From NCBI GenBank assembly GCA_016793885.1, contig JAEUHE010000061.1, positions 1 to 64,000 on the forward strand: DNA of 64,000 bases. The letters are read 5' to 3'. The DNA is from Verrucomicrobiales bacterium. GTDB taxonomy: Bacteria; Verrucomicrobiota; Verrucomicrobiia; Limisphaerales; UBA11320. The first letter of the stretch is position 1. Each line of letters starts with the position of its first letter. Made by a program: the position numbers and the translations under genes. Of this stretch, positions 8,962 to 16,602 are shown in pieces. The notes beneath the pieces are model-generated. The model was given only the letters and a program-made list of their open reading frames with translations, was not told where the DNA came from and searched no databases.

Positions 8962-9714
8962 TCAACTTCCGGTCAGTTTTCGCACCCAGACGTTGCGAAA
9001 GCGGACGGGGTTCCCGTGATCCTGCAAATAGAGCGGACCTTTTTCTACCAGGCCATTGAGAGGGGAGGCGGTGGTTCGATCTCCCGCCACGGGGGTATGG
9101 TCTTGGATGAGGATCCCATTGTGGAGCACGGTGAAGGAGCCGGGCACAATCTTGCCGTCCGGCCCTTTCTTGGGCGTACGGAAGATGATGTCGTAGGTTT
9201 GCCATTCGCCTGGCTGGCGACAGGCATTCACCAGCGGGGCTTTGTTTCCATAGAAGGCGCCGCATTGACCATTGGGGTAGGTCTTGTTGTTGTAGTTGTC
9301 CAAGACCTGAATCTCATAGCGGCCCATCAGGTAGACCCCGCTATTCCCCCGGCCTTGTCCATCGCCCTGCACGTTGGAAGGAGTCGCGAATTCCAGGTGA
9401 ACCTGGCAGTCCCCGAACTCTTCCTTGGAGAAGATGCCTCCGGGAGGCGTGCTTTCCATGACTCCGTCATGCACCTTCCAAGTCGGTTCCGCCTTCTTCT
9501 CTCCCCGAAATTGAGACAGATCTTTGCCATCAAATAAAATGATGGCGTCGGATGGGGCGCGGCCAGGGGATCCCGGATCCACGATGGGTGGCTGGGGATC
9601 TTCCTTTTTGGCATCGGCCGCGATGAGTCCGCGGGATTGGATGGCGATCAGGGCGATCAGCGGGAGAGCGAGGCCGCAGGCGACTTTGAGAATGGAAGAG
9701 TTGGATGTTGTCAT
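8962..9714 (-). CDS. DUF1080 (3-keto-disaccharide hydrolase-type) secreted protein
   Basis: 250 aa from ATG 9714, chosen because it gives a typical signal peptide (MTTSNSSILKVACGLALPLIALIA...GLIAADA); an ATG at 9804 would add 30 polar residues. The core matches DUF1080: ILFDGKDLSQF near the start, 'GGIFSKEEFGDCQVHLEF', 'RGNSGVYLMGRYEIQVLDNY', and a final strand 'FRNVWVRKL'. The fold is a concanavalin/laminin-like beta-sandwich. Some members hydrolyse 3-keto-glycosides, others have unknown function. Such proteins are expanded in Verrucomicrobiota and Planctomycetota. It is divergent, across 155 bp, from a Gfo/Idh/MocA oxidoreductase, a frequent partner in 3-keto-sugar pathways. A joint role in periplasmic sugar processing is therefore plausible. 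Confidence 0.88.
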   Translation of the reverse strand: MTTSNSSILKVACGLALPLIALIAIQSRGLIAADAKKEDPQPPIVDPGSPGRAPSDAIILFDGKDLSQFRGEKKAEPTWKVHDGVMESTPPGGIFSKEEFGDCQVHLEFATPSNVQGDGQGRGNSGVYLMGRYEIQVLDNYNNKTYPNGQCGAFYGNKAPLVNACRQPGEWQTYDIIFRTPKKGPDGKIVPGSFTVLHNGILIQDHTPVAGDRTTASPLNGLVEKGPLYLQDHGNPVRFRNVWVRKLTGS

Positions 9715-9869
9715 GGAGCCGAATCTGACTGGTCTGCTGGGCGGCATATTCGATTTCAGTGCCCCGTTCTCAGCCTGGCTTCTCTCCTGCTCGTTCATTT
9801 TCATTGTCTGCTCTGACGTCGCTGGCTAGTTTCGAGAATCATCATTCGAATCGCATCCTTCCATTAGCC
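9715..9869. promoter_or_regulatory. Divergent promoter region between DUF1080 and oxidoreductase genes
   Basis: The 155 bp between the two chosen starts must carry both promoters. TGGC-N8-CTGC at 9776-9790 fits sigma-54 spacing but is no better than chance; no other convincing promoter motif was read. Confidence 0.35.
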
Positions 9870-11219
9870 ATGAAACCTATGCTCAACCGTCGCAGCTTCC
9901 TTTCCAAGTCCGCCACCGCCGGGGGTGGGTTGCTCATTCTGCGCAACAGCAAACTGGCGTTTGCCTATGAGGCGAACAGCAAGCTGAATATCGCCGGGAT
10001 CGGAGTGGGCGGGCAGGGGCGGGGTAGCCTGGATGCCTTCCATCGTATGGGCAACAACCTGGTGGCATTGTGCGATGTGGATGCCAAGCGGGCCGGCGAT
10101 ATCTATCAGAAACATCCCGACGCGAAGTCCTATCAGGATTTCCGCAAGATGTTTGATGAGATGGAAAAGCAGATTGATGCGGTCTTGGTGGCGACCCCCG
10201 ACCATACCCACGCCGTGGCCGCGGTGGCGGCCATGAAACGCGGCAAGCATGTGTACTGCGAGAAGCCGCTCACTCGCACCGTTTATGAAGCGCGCGTGAT
10301 GCGTGAAACCGCCGCGCGGCACCGTGTGGTGACTCAAATGGGTAACCAAGGATCCGCTGACCGAGCGCTGCGTCGGGCAGTGGAACTGGTTTGGGGCGGC
10401 GTCATTGGCGACGTGCGGGAGACGCATGTCTGGTTTGGGGGCGGCAACGGTCCGATGGTGCGTCCCACCGACACACCGGCTGTTCCCGAAGGACTGAACT
10501 GGGACCTTTGGCTGGGCCCCGCCGAAAAACGGCCTTATAGCCCGGTGTATGTGCCGGCGAATTGGCGTGCGTGGCGGGCGTTCGGAAGCGGCATCATCGG
10601 GGATTTTGCCTGTCACACCGCGAACATTATGTTTCGGGCGTTACGGTTGGAACAACTGTGGCAGAAGTCGATGAACCCTGGCGCCAAGCAAGTGGTGATC
10701 CGGGTTCAAGCCTGGCCCAGTGAGGTCGATCTGGAAGGTTACCCCACCTCGTCCAAGGTGGTGATCGACCTGCCGGCACGCGGAGCTCTGCCTCCAGTGA
10801 AATCGACGTGGTATGCGAAGGAAAAGCCATCACCCGATCTCCTGCTCGGTCACAAGCAGGGGGCGTGGGGGGATCTGCTCGTCGGTTCGAAAGGGTCGCT
10901 GTACTCCGACAATCCCTGGAACGCCAATTACGTCCTGCTGCCCGAGAGCCGATTCGAGGATTTCAAAGGCGGGCCGGCAGAATCGCTGCCCCGCATCAAG
11001 AGTCACCAGTGGGAATGGATCGAAGCGTGCAAGGGCAATGGCAAGACCTTCTCCAGTTTCGACATGGGGGGCCCGCTCACGGAGTTGGCTCAGTTGGCGA
11101 ACCTGGCAAGTTTAGTTGAAGGACCGATCGAGTACGACACTCTCAGCGGCAAGATCCTAAACTCGCGGCCCGCCCGCAAACTGCTCCATCGAGAATACCG
11201 CAAAGGCTGGTCGCTCTGA
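9870..11219 (+). CDS. Tat-exported Gfo/Idh/MocA-family oxidoreductase
   Basis: 449 aa from ATG 9870. A twin-arginine signal (N-R7-R8-S-F-L followed by the hydrophobic stretch about 15-32) marks folded export with cofactor. The Rossmann motif GIGVGGQGRG is at 43-52. The family signature E131-K-P sits in the nicotinamide site, with DHTHA at 111-115. The C-terminal alpha/beta domain contains 'IGDFACHTAN', a common substrate-side motif in this group. Expected reaction: NAD(P)-dependent oxidation or reduction of a sugar or sugar derivative. Export via Tat is typical of the planctomycete/verrucomicrobial subgroup. The in-frame extension back to 9759 has no signal and is unlikely. The divergent DUF1080 neighbour supports a role in 3-keto-sugar metabolism. 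Confidence 0.9.
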   Translation: MKPMLNRRSFLSKSATAGGGLLILRNSKLAFAYEANSKLNIAGIGVGGQGRGSLDAFHRMGNNLVALCDVDAKRAGDIYQKHPDAKSYQDFRKMFDEMEKQIDAVLVATPDHTHAVAAVAAMKRGKHVYCEKPLTRTVYEARVMRETAARHRVVTQMGNQGSADRALRRAVELVWGGVIGDVRETHVWFGGGNGPMVRPTDTPAVPEGLNWDLWLGPAEKRPYSPVYVPANWRAWRAFGSGIIGDFACHTANIMFRALRLEQLWQKSMNPGAKQVVIRVQAWPSEVDLEGYPTSSKVVIDLPARGALPPVKSTWYAKEKPSPDLLLGHKQGAWGDLLVGSKGSLYSDNPWNANYVLLPESRFEDFKGGPAESLPRIKSHQWEWIEACKGNGKTFSSFDMGGPLTELAQLANLASLVEGPIEYDTLSGKILNSRPARKLLHREYRKGWSL

Positions 11220-11475
11220 CGTGACAAGCAGCTCCTACAGAGCTTGAAGGGAAGGCCGGGACTCACTCGCGGCGGAAGTTTGGCCCACGGAACACGCGGA
11301 GCACACGGAGTCGGAGGGGATTCTGAAGAACATTACCGGCAGTCGGCACGGCCCTGGCAAGTCCTTTCAGATCCGTGTGGTCGGCCTCGTCCGTGGGCAA
11401 TATGTTCGGGCTCCTTGTGGTTTTCCACCCCCTCCACAGCCGTGTCATCGCGTCGGCGGCGTTTGCTGCTCGCGG
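11220..11475. other. Convergent intergenic gap
   Basis: Lies between two converging genes. It carries a CACGGA/CACGCGG-rich run (about 11288-11312) of the low-complexity type often seen between genes in such genomes. No clear terminator hairpin or RNA gene was seen. Confidence 0.35.
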
Positions 11476-13437
11476 TCAGAGGATGTCACTTAAAGCTTCG
11501 ACCAAGGTTGGCGCTGCTAGGACCTGGGTCTCGGCTCCCAGGGCTTCTCCGCCGGGTCTCACTACCTTGGTGTCGATCCGTGCCAGGTCGGTCAGCTTGA
11601 ATCCGGTTCGTTTCTCGATCTCGGAGACCTTGACTTGGTACATTTGGAAACGTTCCAGGTCCAAGGCTTCGGCGGCGATGGATTCCAGTTTTCCCTGGAT
11701 CAGCTTGGCTTGCGACAGGATGAAGGCATGGGCTTTAAACCCGCCGTCGGCGCTGTCGCGGTAAGCCACGATTTTGAAGTATTCGCGCGGGATTCGGATC
11801 TTCGGTGTTCCGGCTGGCGCACCTGAAGCCACAAATTCAAGGTCATCAGGACGGAATAAAGGGCCTCCAAAAACGCTCAGTCGGAGGCGTTGTGGCGCCA
11901 GCTGCGACATCAGTTCATCTTCGAGCGACTTCCAGAGCGCCGGCGCGAGTCGGTTGAACTTCTCGTGCTGGGGAGTGGCGTTCGAATAGCAGAATGAATC
12001 GTCGTTAGCTCGCTTCGCTTCGGCTGGAGGGCCCCAGACGAGGTCCTCTCGTTTGGCGATGTGTCCCTTGTCAAACTTGGTCCGGGCGTAGAGCACGTCC
12101 CCGATCTGTGCGGTGTCGGGGATGCGCGAGTCTAGCGCCCAGCTTGCCTCCTTGCTGACCTTGGTGAGCCTGGCTCCATCAATGTTCCACGCCGCCAACG
12201 CGCATAGGCGACGCGATTTCCTCTGGGTGAGAGAAAAATGTGTGTAATGGGCATAACGCTGTCCGTTGGCACCGATCAGGTCCTTGGCGAGTGCCGAGGT
12301 AGGGACCGGCAAGCGAAGCGGAGTGCCGAGGAAGGACTCGTCGTAGCCCTTGCCTCCAAACGTTCGCGCCGCTTCTGCCCCGACGCCTGTGATGAGTGCC
12401 GAGCTGGCCTGGGGCGGGCGGAATGAAATGTTAAGCTTCTCGAAGACCGAGTGCGCGTTGCAGGCGAGGGCGAACTCAGGAGATTCTTCATCGGTCTCGC
12501 CGGCGAAATGCAACCCGAGCAGGACATCGGTCAGCTTCCCGGTTTTGGGATCCAGAGCTACCCACGGGGCTCCCGAGTCGCCGGGCTTGGTGAGTTCGCC
12601 ATCGGATGGTTTGCGGCGGGGATCGAAGCCTATTTCGAATCCTCCAATCACCACCTCTCGATCGCCGTAGGTCATCTTGGTCTGAACCTCAACCCGGACG
12701 ACCTTCCCGCGCGTGACTCCGGTGGTCCGTCCGGACTTGACCACGCGATCATCCAACTCCGCCTTGCCTAGACGCTGAAGAACGGTCGATATGCCCAACA
12801 CCTCTGGGTTTATGGCACGGCCCTCGATGGTAGCCACGGCGCAATCTCCAGCGGCTCCCAGATGGCTTCTCAGCAAATGGCCGGCGAAATTGTTCCCCGT
12901 ATCATTGTCATCGAAAGGCCCGGGTTGAACCACAGTATCCCCAATCTGGCCTTCCGTGGTTTGCAGCACATGCCAATTGCTAAGCAGCAGCGGGCTGCCG
13001 GTCTCTCGATCGTAGACGATCGCCCCAATCGTGCCGGCGGTTCCCGAGATATTGGCGACGCTGAGGCCGGGGCGTAATACCTCCTGTCGGCGCTTTCGCG
13101 GCTCCTTGACGGCGGCCTCCTCCGGGACGATCTGAAACGCGTGGGCATAGCGGCGTTCCAGGACATCGGTTGGCACCAGGTACCCGTCCACCAGGAACAG
13201 CGGTGGTATCAACCTGGATCTGACCGACTCCAGGCCTTCGGGAGCCATTTTGCGGTCCACGGTGAACTGCAGGCACAGCTGGCCTTCTTTGGTTTTGTCC
13301 GAGCTTTGTTTGCGTCCGATCCCGACCGAATTGATATTCGGAACCAATAGGTAGCGAGCGGCCTCGGTTCGGACAAACTCCTGCAGGGCTTCAGCGGAGG
13401 GGCCAGACGGTGGCGGTTGGTTCTTAGGAGATGGCAT
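11476..13437 (-). CDS. Trypsin-like serine protease fused to DNA/RNA non-specific endonuclease (NUC1)
   Basis: 653 aa from ATG 13437; an earlier in-frame ATG at 13533 adds 32 unlikely residues. Res ~1-110 resemble the N-terminal region of Nal1-like bacterial S1 peptidases (VPNINSVGIGRK..., ...VDGYLVPTDVLE). The protease domain follows, with a His-Asp-Ser triad: SNWH156VL, GD198CAV, KPGDS288GAP. From ~385 on the sequence is a beta-beta-alpha-metal nuclease: D456KGH459 (usual DRGH), then N486-A-T-PQ, N495 and W-x-x-LE. The order protease then nuclease in one chain is unusual. No signal peptide is visible, so it is probably cytoplasmic. No toxin-immunity or defence gene is adjacent. Possible roles are proteolytically released nuclease, abortive-infection effector, or secreted hydrolase exported by an unknown route. 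Domain assignments are firm; function is not known. Confidence 0.85.
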   Translation of the reverse strand: MPSPKNQPPPSGPSAEALQEFVRTEAARYLLVPNINSVGIGRKQSSDKTKEGQLCLQFTVDRKMAPEGLESVRSRLIPPLFLVDGYLVPTDVLERRYAHAFQIVPEEAAVKEPRKRRQEVLRPGLSVANISGTAGTIGAIVYDRETGSPLLLSNWHVLQTTEGQIGDTVVQPGPFDDNDTGNNFAGHLLRSHLGAAGDCAVATIEGRAINPEVLGISTVLQRLGKAELDDRVVKSGRTTGVTRGKVVRVEVQTKMTYGDREVVIGGFEIGFDPRRKPSDGELTKPGDSGAPWVALDPKTGKLTDVLLGLHFAGETDEESPEFALACNAHSVFEKLNISFRPPQASSALITGVGAEAARTFGGKGYDESFLGTPLRLPVPTSALAKDLIGANGQRYAHYTHFSLTQRKSRRLCALAAWNIDGARLTKVSKEASWALDSRIPDTAQIGDVLYARTKFDKGHIAKREDLVWGPPAEAKRANDDSFCYSNATPQHEKFNRLAPALWKSLEDELMSQLAPQRLRLSVFGGPLFRPDDLEFVASGAPAGTPKIRIPREYFKIVAYRDSADGGFKAHAFILSQAKLIQGKLESIAAEALDLERFQMYQVKVSEIEKRTGFKLTDLARIDTKVVRPGGEALGAETQVLAAPTLVEALSDIL

Positions 13438-13762
13438 GGTGTGGATTGTCCAAAGAGTGGTCGTTTGAGCGGCCCAACATCCGGCTGACACCGGTTTTCC
13501 CGACGGCGTCCAGCGGACTTGGAGTTCTGCCAAAGGTTATGCTTGCCTCCCGACCCGACTGCAAGGTCGGATTGTGTGGCCGGGCGGGGTTGAGCGCAGT
13601 TCTGTTGAGCTGAGGGCTTGTCTTGCGAACCTCACTCCTTCTTGAATCCATCCCATTCAGAAAATCACGGTTGATCCTGCTTGCCTCCCGTAGGGAGCCC
13701 CGCTAATACGCGCGGAAGCAGGATGCCCCTGCAGGGTTCACCTGCCCACGGTCTGACGACGC
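13438..13762. promoter_or_regulatory. Divergent intergenic region with a structured leader
   Basis: This 325-bp region separates the protease-nuclease (-) from the transporter (+). ATCCTGCTT (13674-13682) pairs with AAGCAGGAT (13716-13724). Inside the loop CTCCC (13685-13689) pairs with GGGAG (13693-13697). The nested hairpins end 38 nt before the transporter ATG, so they probably lie in its 5' leader. They match no riboswitch class I know. The rest shows nothing recognisable. Confidence 0.4.
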
Positions 13763-15121
13763 ATGATTCCGGCCCAAACTAACTCGGCTTACGAACGTTG
13801 GCGCCGTCGCATTTTTGCCATCACCTGGCTGGCCTATGCGGGGTTCTATCTCACCCGCAAGGGGTTTTCGGTAGCGAAGAATGAGCTGAAGCAGGCGGAT
13901 GTCATGGGCCTGACCAAGTCCCAGATGTCCGCCATGGACGGTGCCTATTCGGCGGCCTATGCCGTCGGTCAGTTTGTTTGGGGGCCACTGGGGGATCGGC
14001 TGGGGACCCGTCGCGTGGTTCTGGTGGGAATGATGGGGTCGATCCTGGCGGCGGTCTGCATGGGCTTCTCCCACGGAGCCCTGGGCCTCGGTATCTTTTT
14101 CTTCCTGCAGGGATTTTTTCAATCGAGCGGCTGGGCTCCCTTGGCGAAGAACTTGGGCGAGTTTTTCTCCCAACGTGAACGGGGTGGGGTCATGGGTTTT
14201 TGGTGCACGAATTACGCCTTGGGGGGAGTGTTGGCGACGCTCTTGGCCAGCTATGCCGCCAGCCGTTTCGGATGGCGATTCGCCTTTTGGGTCCCGGCGC
14301 TGGTGCTGCTGGTCATCTGGGGATTGTTCTGGCTGCTGCAGCGCAATCGGCCTGAGGACGTAGGGCTGCCACCCATTGAGGTGTATCATGCTGCCCTGGC
14401 CGACGCCCCTCTGTCGGAGCCTGTGGCGCCTGCTTCTGGTTCTGCTTCGGCTGTGGCAGCGGTGCCGCCCTCCCGCTCGGCTTCGGCGGATTCCGGCGAG
14501 AGCTGGGAGGTGGTGAAAGCAGTGTTGCGAAGCCCCATGGTGTGGATCCTGGCCGCGAGCTACTTTCTGGTGAAGCCGACGAGGTATTTGCTCCTGTTTT
14601 GGTCTCCGGTGTACATCAACGAGCGATTGGGGACGACCACTGCCGAGTCAGGATTTTTGAGCAGCATGTTCGATTTTGCCGGTCCGTTGGGAACGCTCTT
14701 CGGAGGTCTTTTTTCCGACAAGATTTTTGGGGCTCGCAGAATCCCGCCAGCGGTCATTGCGCTGGCGGCCCTCGCGGCGCTCATGATTGCGTTTCCCTAT
14801 CTTCCCATGTCCCGCACCGGAATGGGCATTGGCATGTTCTTGCTGGGCTTCTTGGTCTTTATTCCGGACTCCCTGATCTCGGGGACGGCTGCGATCGATT
14901 TTGGAACCAAGCGGGGAGCTTCCACGGCCAATGGGCTGATCAACGGAGTTGGCTCACTGGGCCAGATGGTTGGGGTGATGCTTCCAGGTGCCGTCGAAGC
15001 GTACCTGCGGGCGGGCCAGGACATTTGGCTGCCGATTTTTGTGGGCTTGGGTATCGCACTGGCGCTGGCGGCTTTGCTGCTTGCCCCGCAATGGAACCGA
15101 GTGCCGCCCCAGGGGGGGTAG
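13763..15121 (+). CDS. Organophosphate:phosphate antiporter (OPA/GlpT-UhpC family MFS)
   Basis: 452 aa inner-membrane transporter with about 12 membrane segments and a cytoplasmic central loop rich in Ala/Ser/Pro (about 210-245). The signature GDRLGTRR (77-84) is the MFS loop 2-3 motif. R32 in YLTRKGF and R274 in TRYLLLFWSPVY sit where GlpT has its two phosphate-binding arginines (R45 and R269 in E. coli), which supports import of a phosphorylated small molecule such as glycerol-3-phosphate or a hexose phosphate in exchange for phosphate. The exact substrate cannot be read. ATG 13763 is preceded by a hairpin leader. It is followed at 15122-15339 by a 14-bp repeat tract and then an oxygenase operon; a functional link to that operon is not evident. 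Confidence 0.88.
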   Translation: MIPAQTNSAYERWRRRIFAITWLAYAGFYLTRKGFSVAKNELKQADVMGLTKSQMSAMDGAYSAAYAVGQFVWGPLGDRLGTRRVVLVGMMGSILAAVCMGFSHGALGLGIFFFLQGFFQSSGWAPLAKNLGEFFSQRERGGVMGFWCTNYALGGVLATLLASYAASRFGWRFAFWVPALVLLVIWGLFWLLQRNRPEDVGLPPIEVYHAALADAPLSEPVAPASGSASAVAAVPPSRSASADSGESWEVVKAVLRSPMVWILAASYFLVKPTRYLLLFWSPVYINERLGTTTAESGFLSSMFDFAGPLGTLFGGLFSDKIFGARRIPPAVIALAALAALMIAFPYLPMSRTGMGIGMFLLGFLVFIPDSLISGTAAIDFGTKRGASTANGLINGVGSLGQMVGVMLPGAVEAYLRAGQDIWLPIFVGLGIALALAALLLAPQWNRVPPQGG

Positions 15122-15131
15122 GGATAAGTTT

Positions 15132-15180
15132 AGATTTTAGATTTTGGATTTTAGATTTTGGATTTTAGATTTTGGATTGG
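15132..15180. repeat. 14-bp tandem repeat AGATTTTGGATTTT, 3.5 copies
   Basis: Full units at 15139-15152, 15153-15166 and 15167-15180 (the last ends GG), preceded by a half unit at 15132-15138. It lies 10 bp after the transporter stop codon and is strikingly AT-rich against its surroundings. Similar word repeats are scattered in many genomes between genes. Short reading frames through it are artefacts. Confidence 0.85.
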
Positions 15181-15339
15181 CCGACCTGGGCTGGCAGCTG
15201 GTCTTTCCCAGCACGAACAACTCCTGGTGTGCCACCGAACGATTGAAAACGTATCCTCTACCATTCCGACTGAGATGTGGCGCCCTCGTTCATTTGAGCG
15301 TTGCCAGTTCGGCCACTTCTCGGGACAATCATCTCCACA

Positions 15340-16602
15340 ATGGATCCGACGCATATTGACTCATTGTCGCTCTCTCCTCGAGTGCGAAGCCTGCTCTCCT
15401 CCCAACCTCCCCATCACACGCTGGCCGGCGAACTGTATCGCGACCCGGAGGTTTACCGAGCGGACCTGGACCGTGTTTGGCGCCGGGGCTGGCTGTTTGC
15501 CGGACATGGCTGTGAGATCCCTGCCGCGGGGGATTATTTCGCCATGGATGTGGGAGCAGACTCGATCTTGGTGGTGCGATCCGAGACGGGCGAGGTCCGG
15601 GCGATGCACAACCTCTGCCGTCATCGTGGATCGTTGCTTTGCGATGAGCCCTGCGGACGGGTTAAGAAGTGGGTTTGCCCCTACCATCGGTGGGCTTACG
15701 ATTTGGATGGGCGCCTCATCCACTCTCCGGCGATGCCGGAATCTTTCGATCGTTCGCAGTATGGATTGCGGACTGTTCAGGTGCGCGAGGTGGAAGGACT
15801 CATCTTTGTATCGCTGGCCGCATGTCCGCCGGATTTCACGGAGGCGGGGGAGATGTTCGGAGCCCTGGCCCGGCCGCAGGGTTTTCGTAAGGCCAAGATC
15901 GCCAAGATCGTGGATTACCATGTGAAAGCGAACTGGAAGCTGGTTTGGGAAAACAATCGTGAATGCTTTCACTGCAACGCGAATCATCCCCAGTACATCA
16001 AGGCCAACTTTGATCACTACAATGCGGATGACACCTCGCCCCAGATCCGCGCGGAGATGGAGACGGCGGTCAAGCGCAGCGAGGCTCGCTGGGCGGCCAC
16101 CGGCTTGGCCGTGAGCCACAAGCAAACTGGCATGACCACGTTTCCTGATGCCGAGCGCAACATTTGGTTTTCAGCGAACCGGACCGCCTTGGTGGAAGGT
16201 TATCTGAGTGAGACCATGGATGGCCGGCAGGTTGCGCCCCTGATGGGAGATTATCGGGATGCGGACGTCGGCACCCTCCGCATGCGAGCGCTTCCCAATT
16301 TTTGGAACCACTCCAGCTGCGATCATGCGGTGAGCACGCGACTCCTTCCGGCCGGTCCCGAGGCCACCGCAGTCCGGGTTTACTGGCTGGTGGACGAGAA
16401 GGCCCAGGAGGGACGCGATTACGAGCTGTCGGCCGTGATGCCCTTCTGGCAGCTCACCTCCGAGCAGGATTGGGTGATCTGCGAACGCCAGCAGCGCGGC
16501 ATCAATTCCAGCGCGTATGCGCCGGGGCCGTACTCGCCTTACAAGGAATACAACGTGGATGCCTTCATACGCTGGTATCTCAAACAAATGGAGTCCAAAT
16601 GA
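15340..16602 (+). CDS. Rieske non-heme iron oxygenase, GbcA/Stc2/CntA-like
   Basis: 420 aa from ATG 15340; a TTG at 15301 is the only extension. Rieske [2Fe-2S] ligands are C93-x-H95 and C113-x-x-H116. The catalytic domain has E208-C-F-H211-C-x3-H216, giving two His ligands to the mononuclear iron. The EC(Y/F)HC...HP arrangement and the ~420-aa length are those of quaternary-ammonium oxygenases (glycine betaine monooxygenase GbcA, stachydrine demethylase Stc2, carnitine monooxygenase CntA). A Glu just before the first His, as in CntA, bridges the two metal centres. The downstream gene overlaps by 4 nt and is an FAD amine oxidoreductase, fitting sequential N-demethylation. No ferredoxin reductase (GbcB/CntB) is nearby, so electrons must come from an unlinked partner. 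Substrate remains an inference. Confidence 0.85.
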   Translation: MDPTHIDSLSLSPRVRSLLSSQPPHHTLAGELYRDPEVYRADLDRVWRRGWLFAGHGCEIPAAGDYFAMDVGADSILVVRSETGEVRAMHNLCRHRGSLLCDEPCGRVKKWVCPYHRWAYDLDGRLIHSPAMPESFDRSQYGLRTVQVREVEGLIFVSLAACPPDFTEAGEMFGALARPQGFRKAKIAKIVDYHVKANWKLVWENNRECFHCNANHPQYIKANFDHYNADDTSPQIRAEMETAVKRSEARWAATGLAVSHKQTGMTTFPDAERNIWFSANRTALVEGYLSETMDGRQVAPLMGDYRDADVGTLRMRALPNFWNHSSCDHAVSTRLLPAGPEATAVRVYWLVDEKAQEGRDYELSAVMPFWQLTSEQDWVICERQQRGINSSAYAPGPYSPYKEYNVDAFIRWYLKQMESK

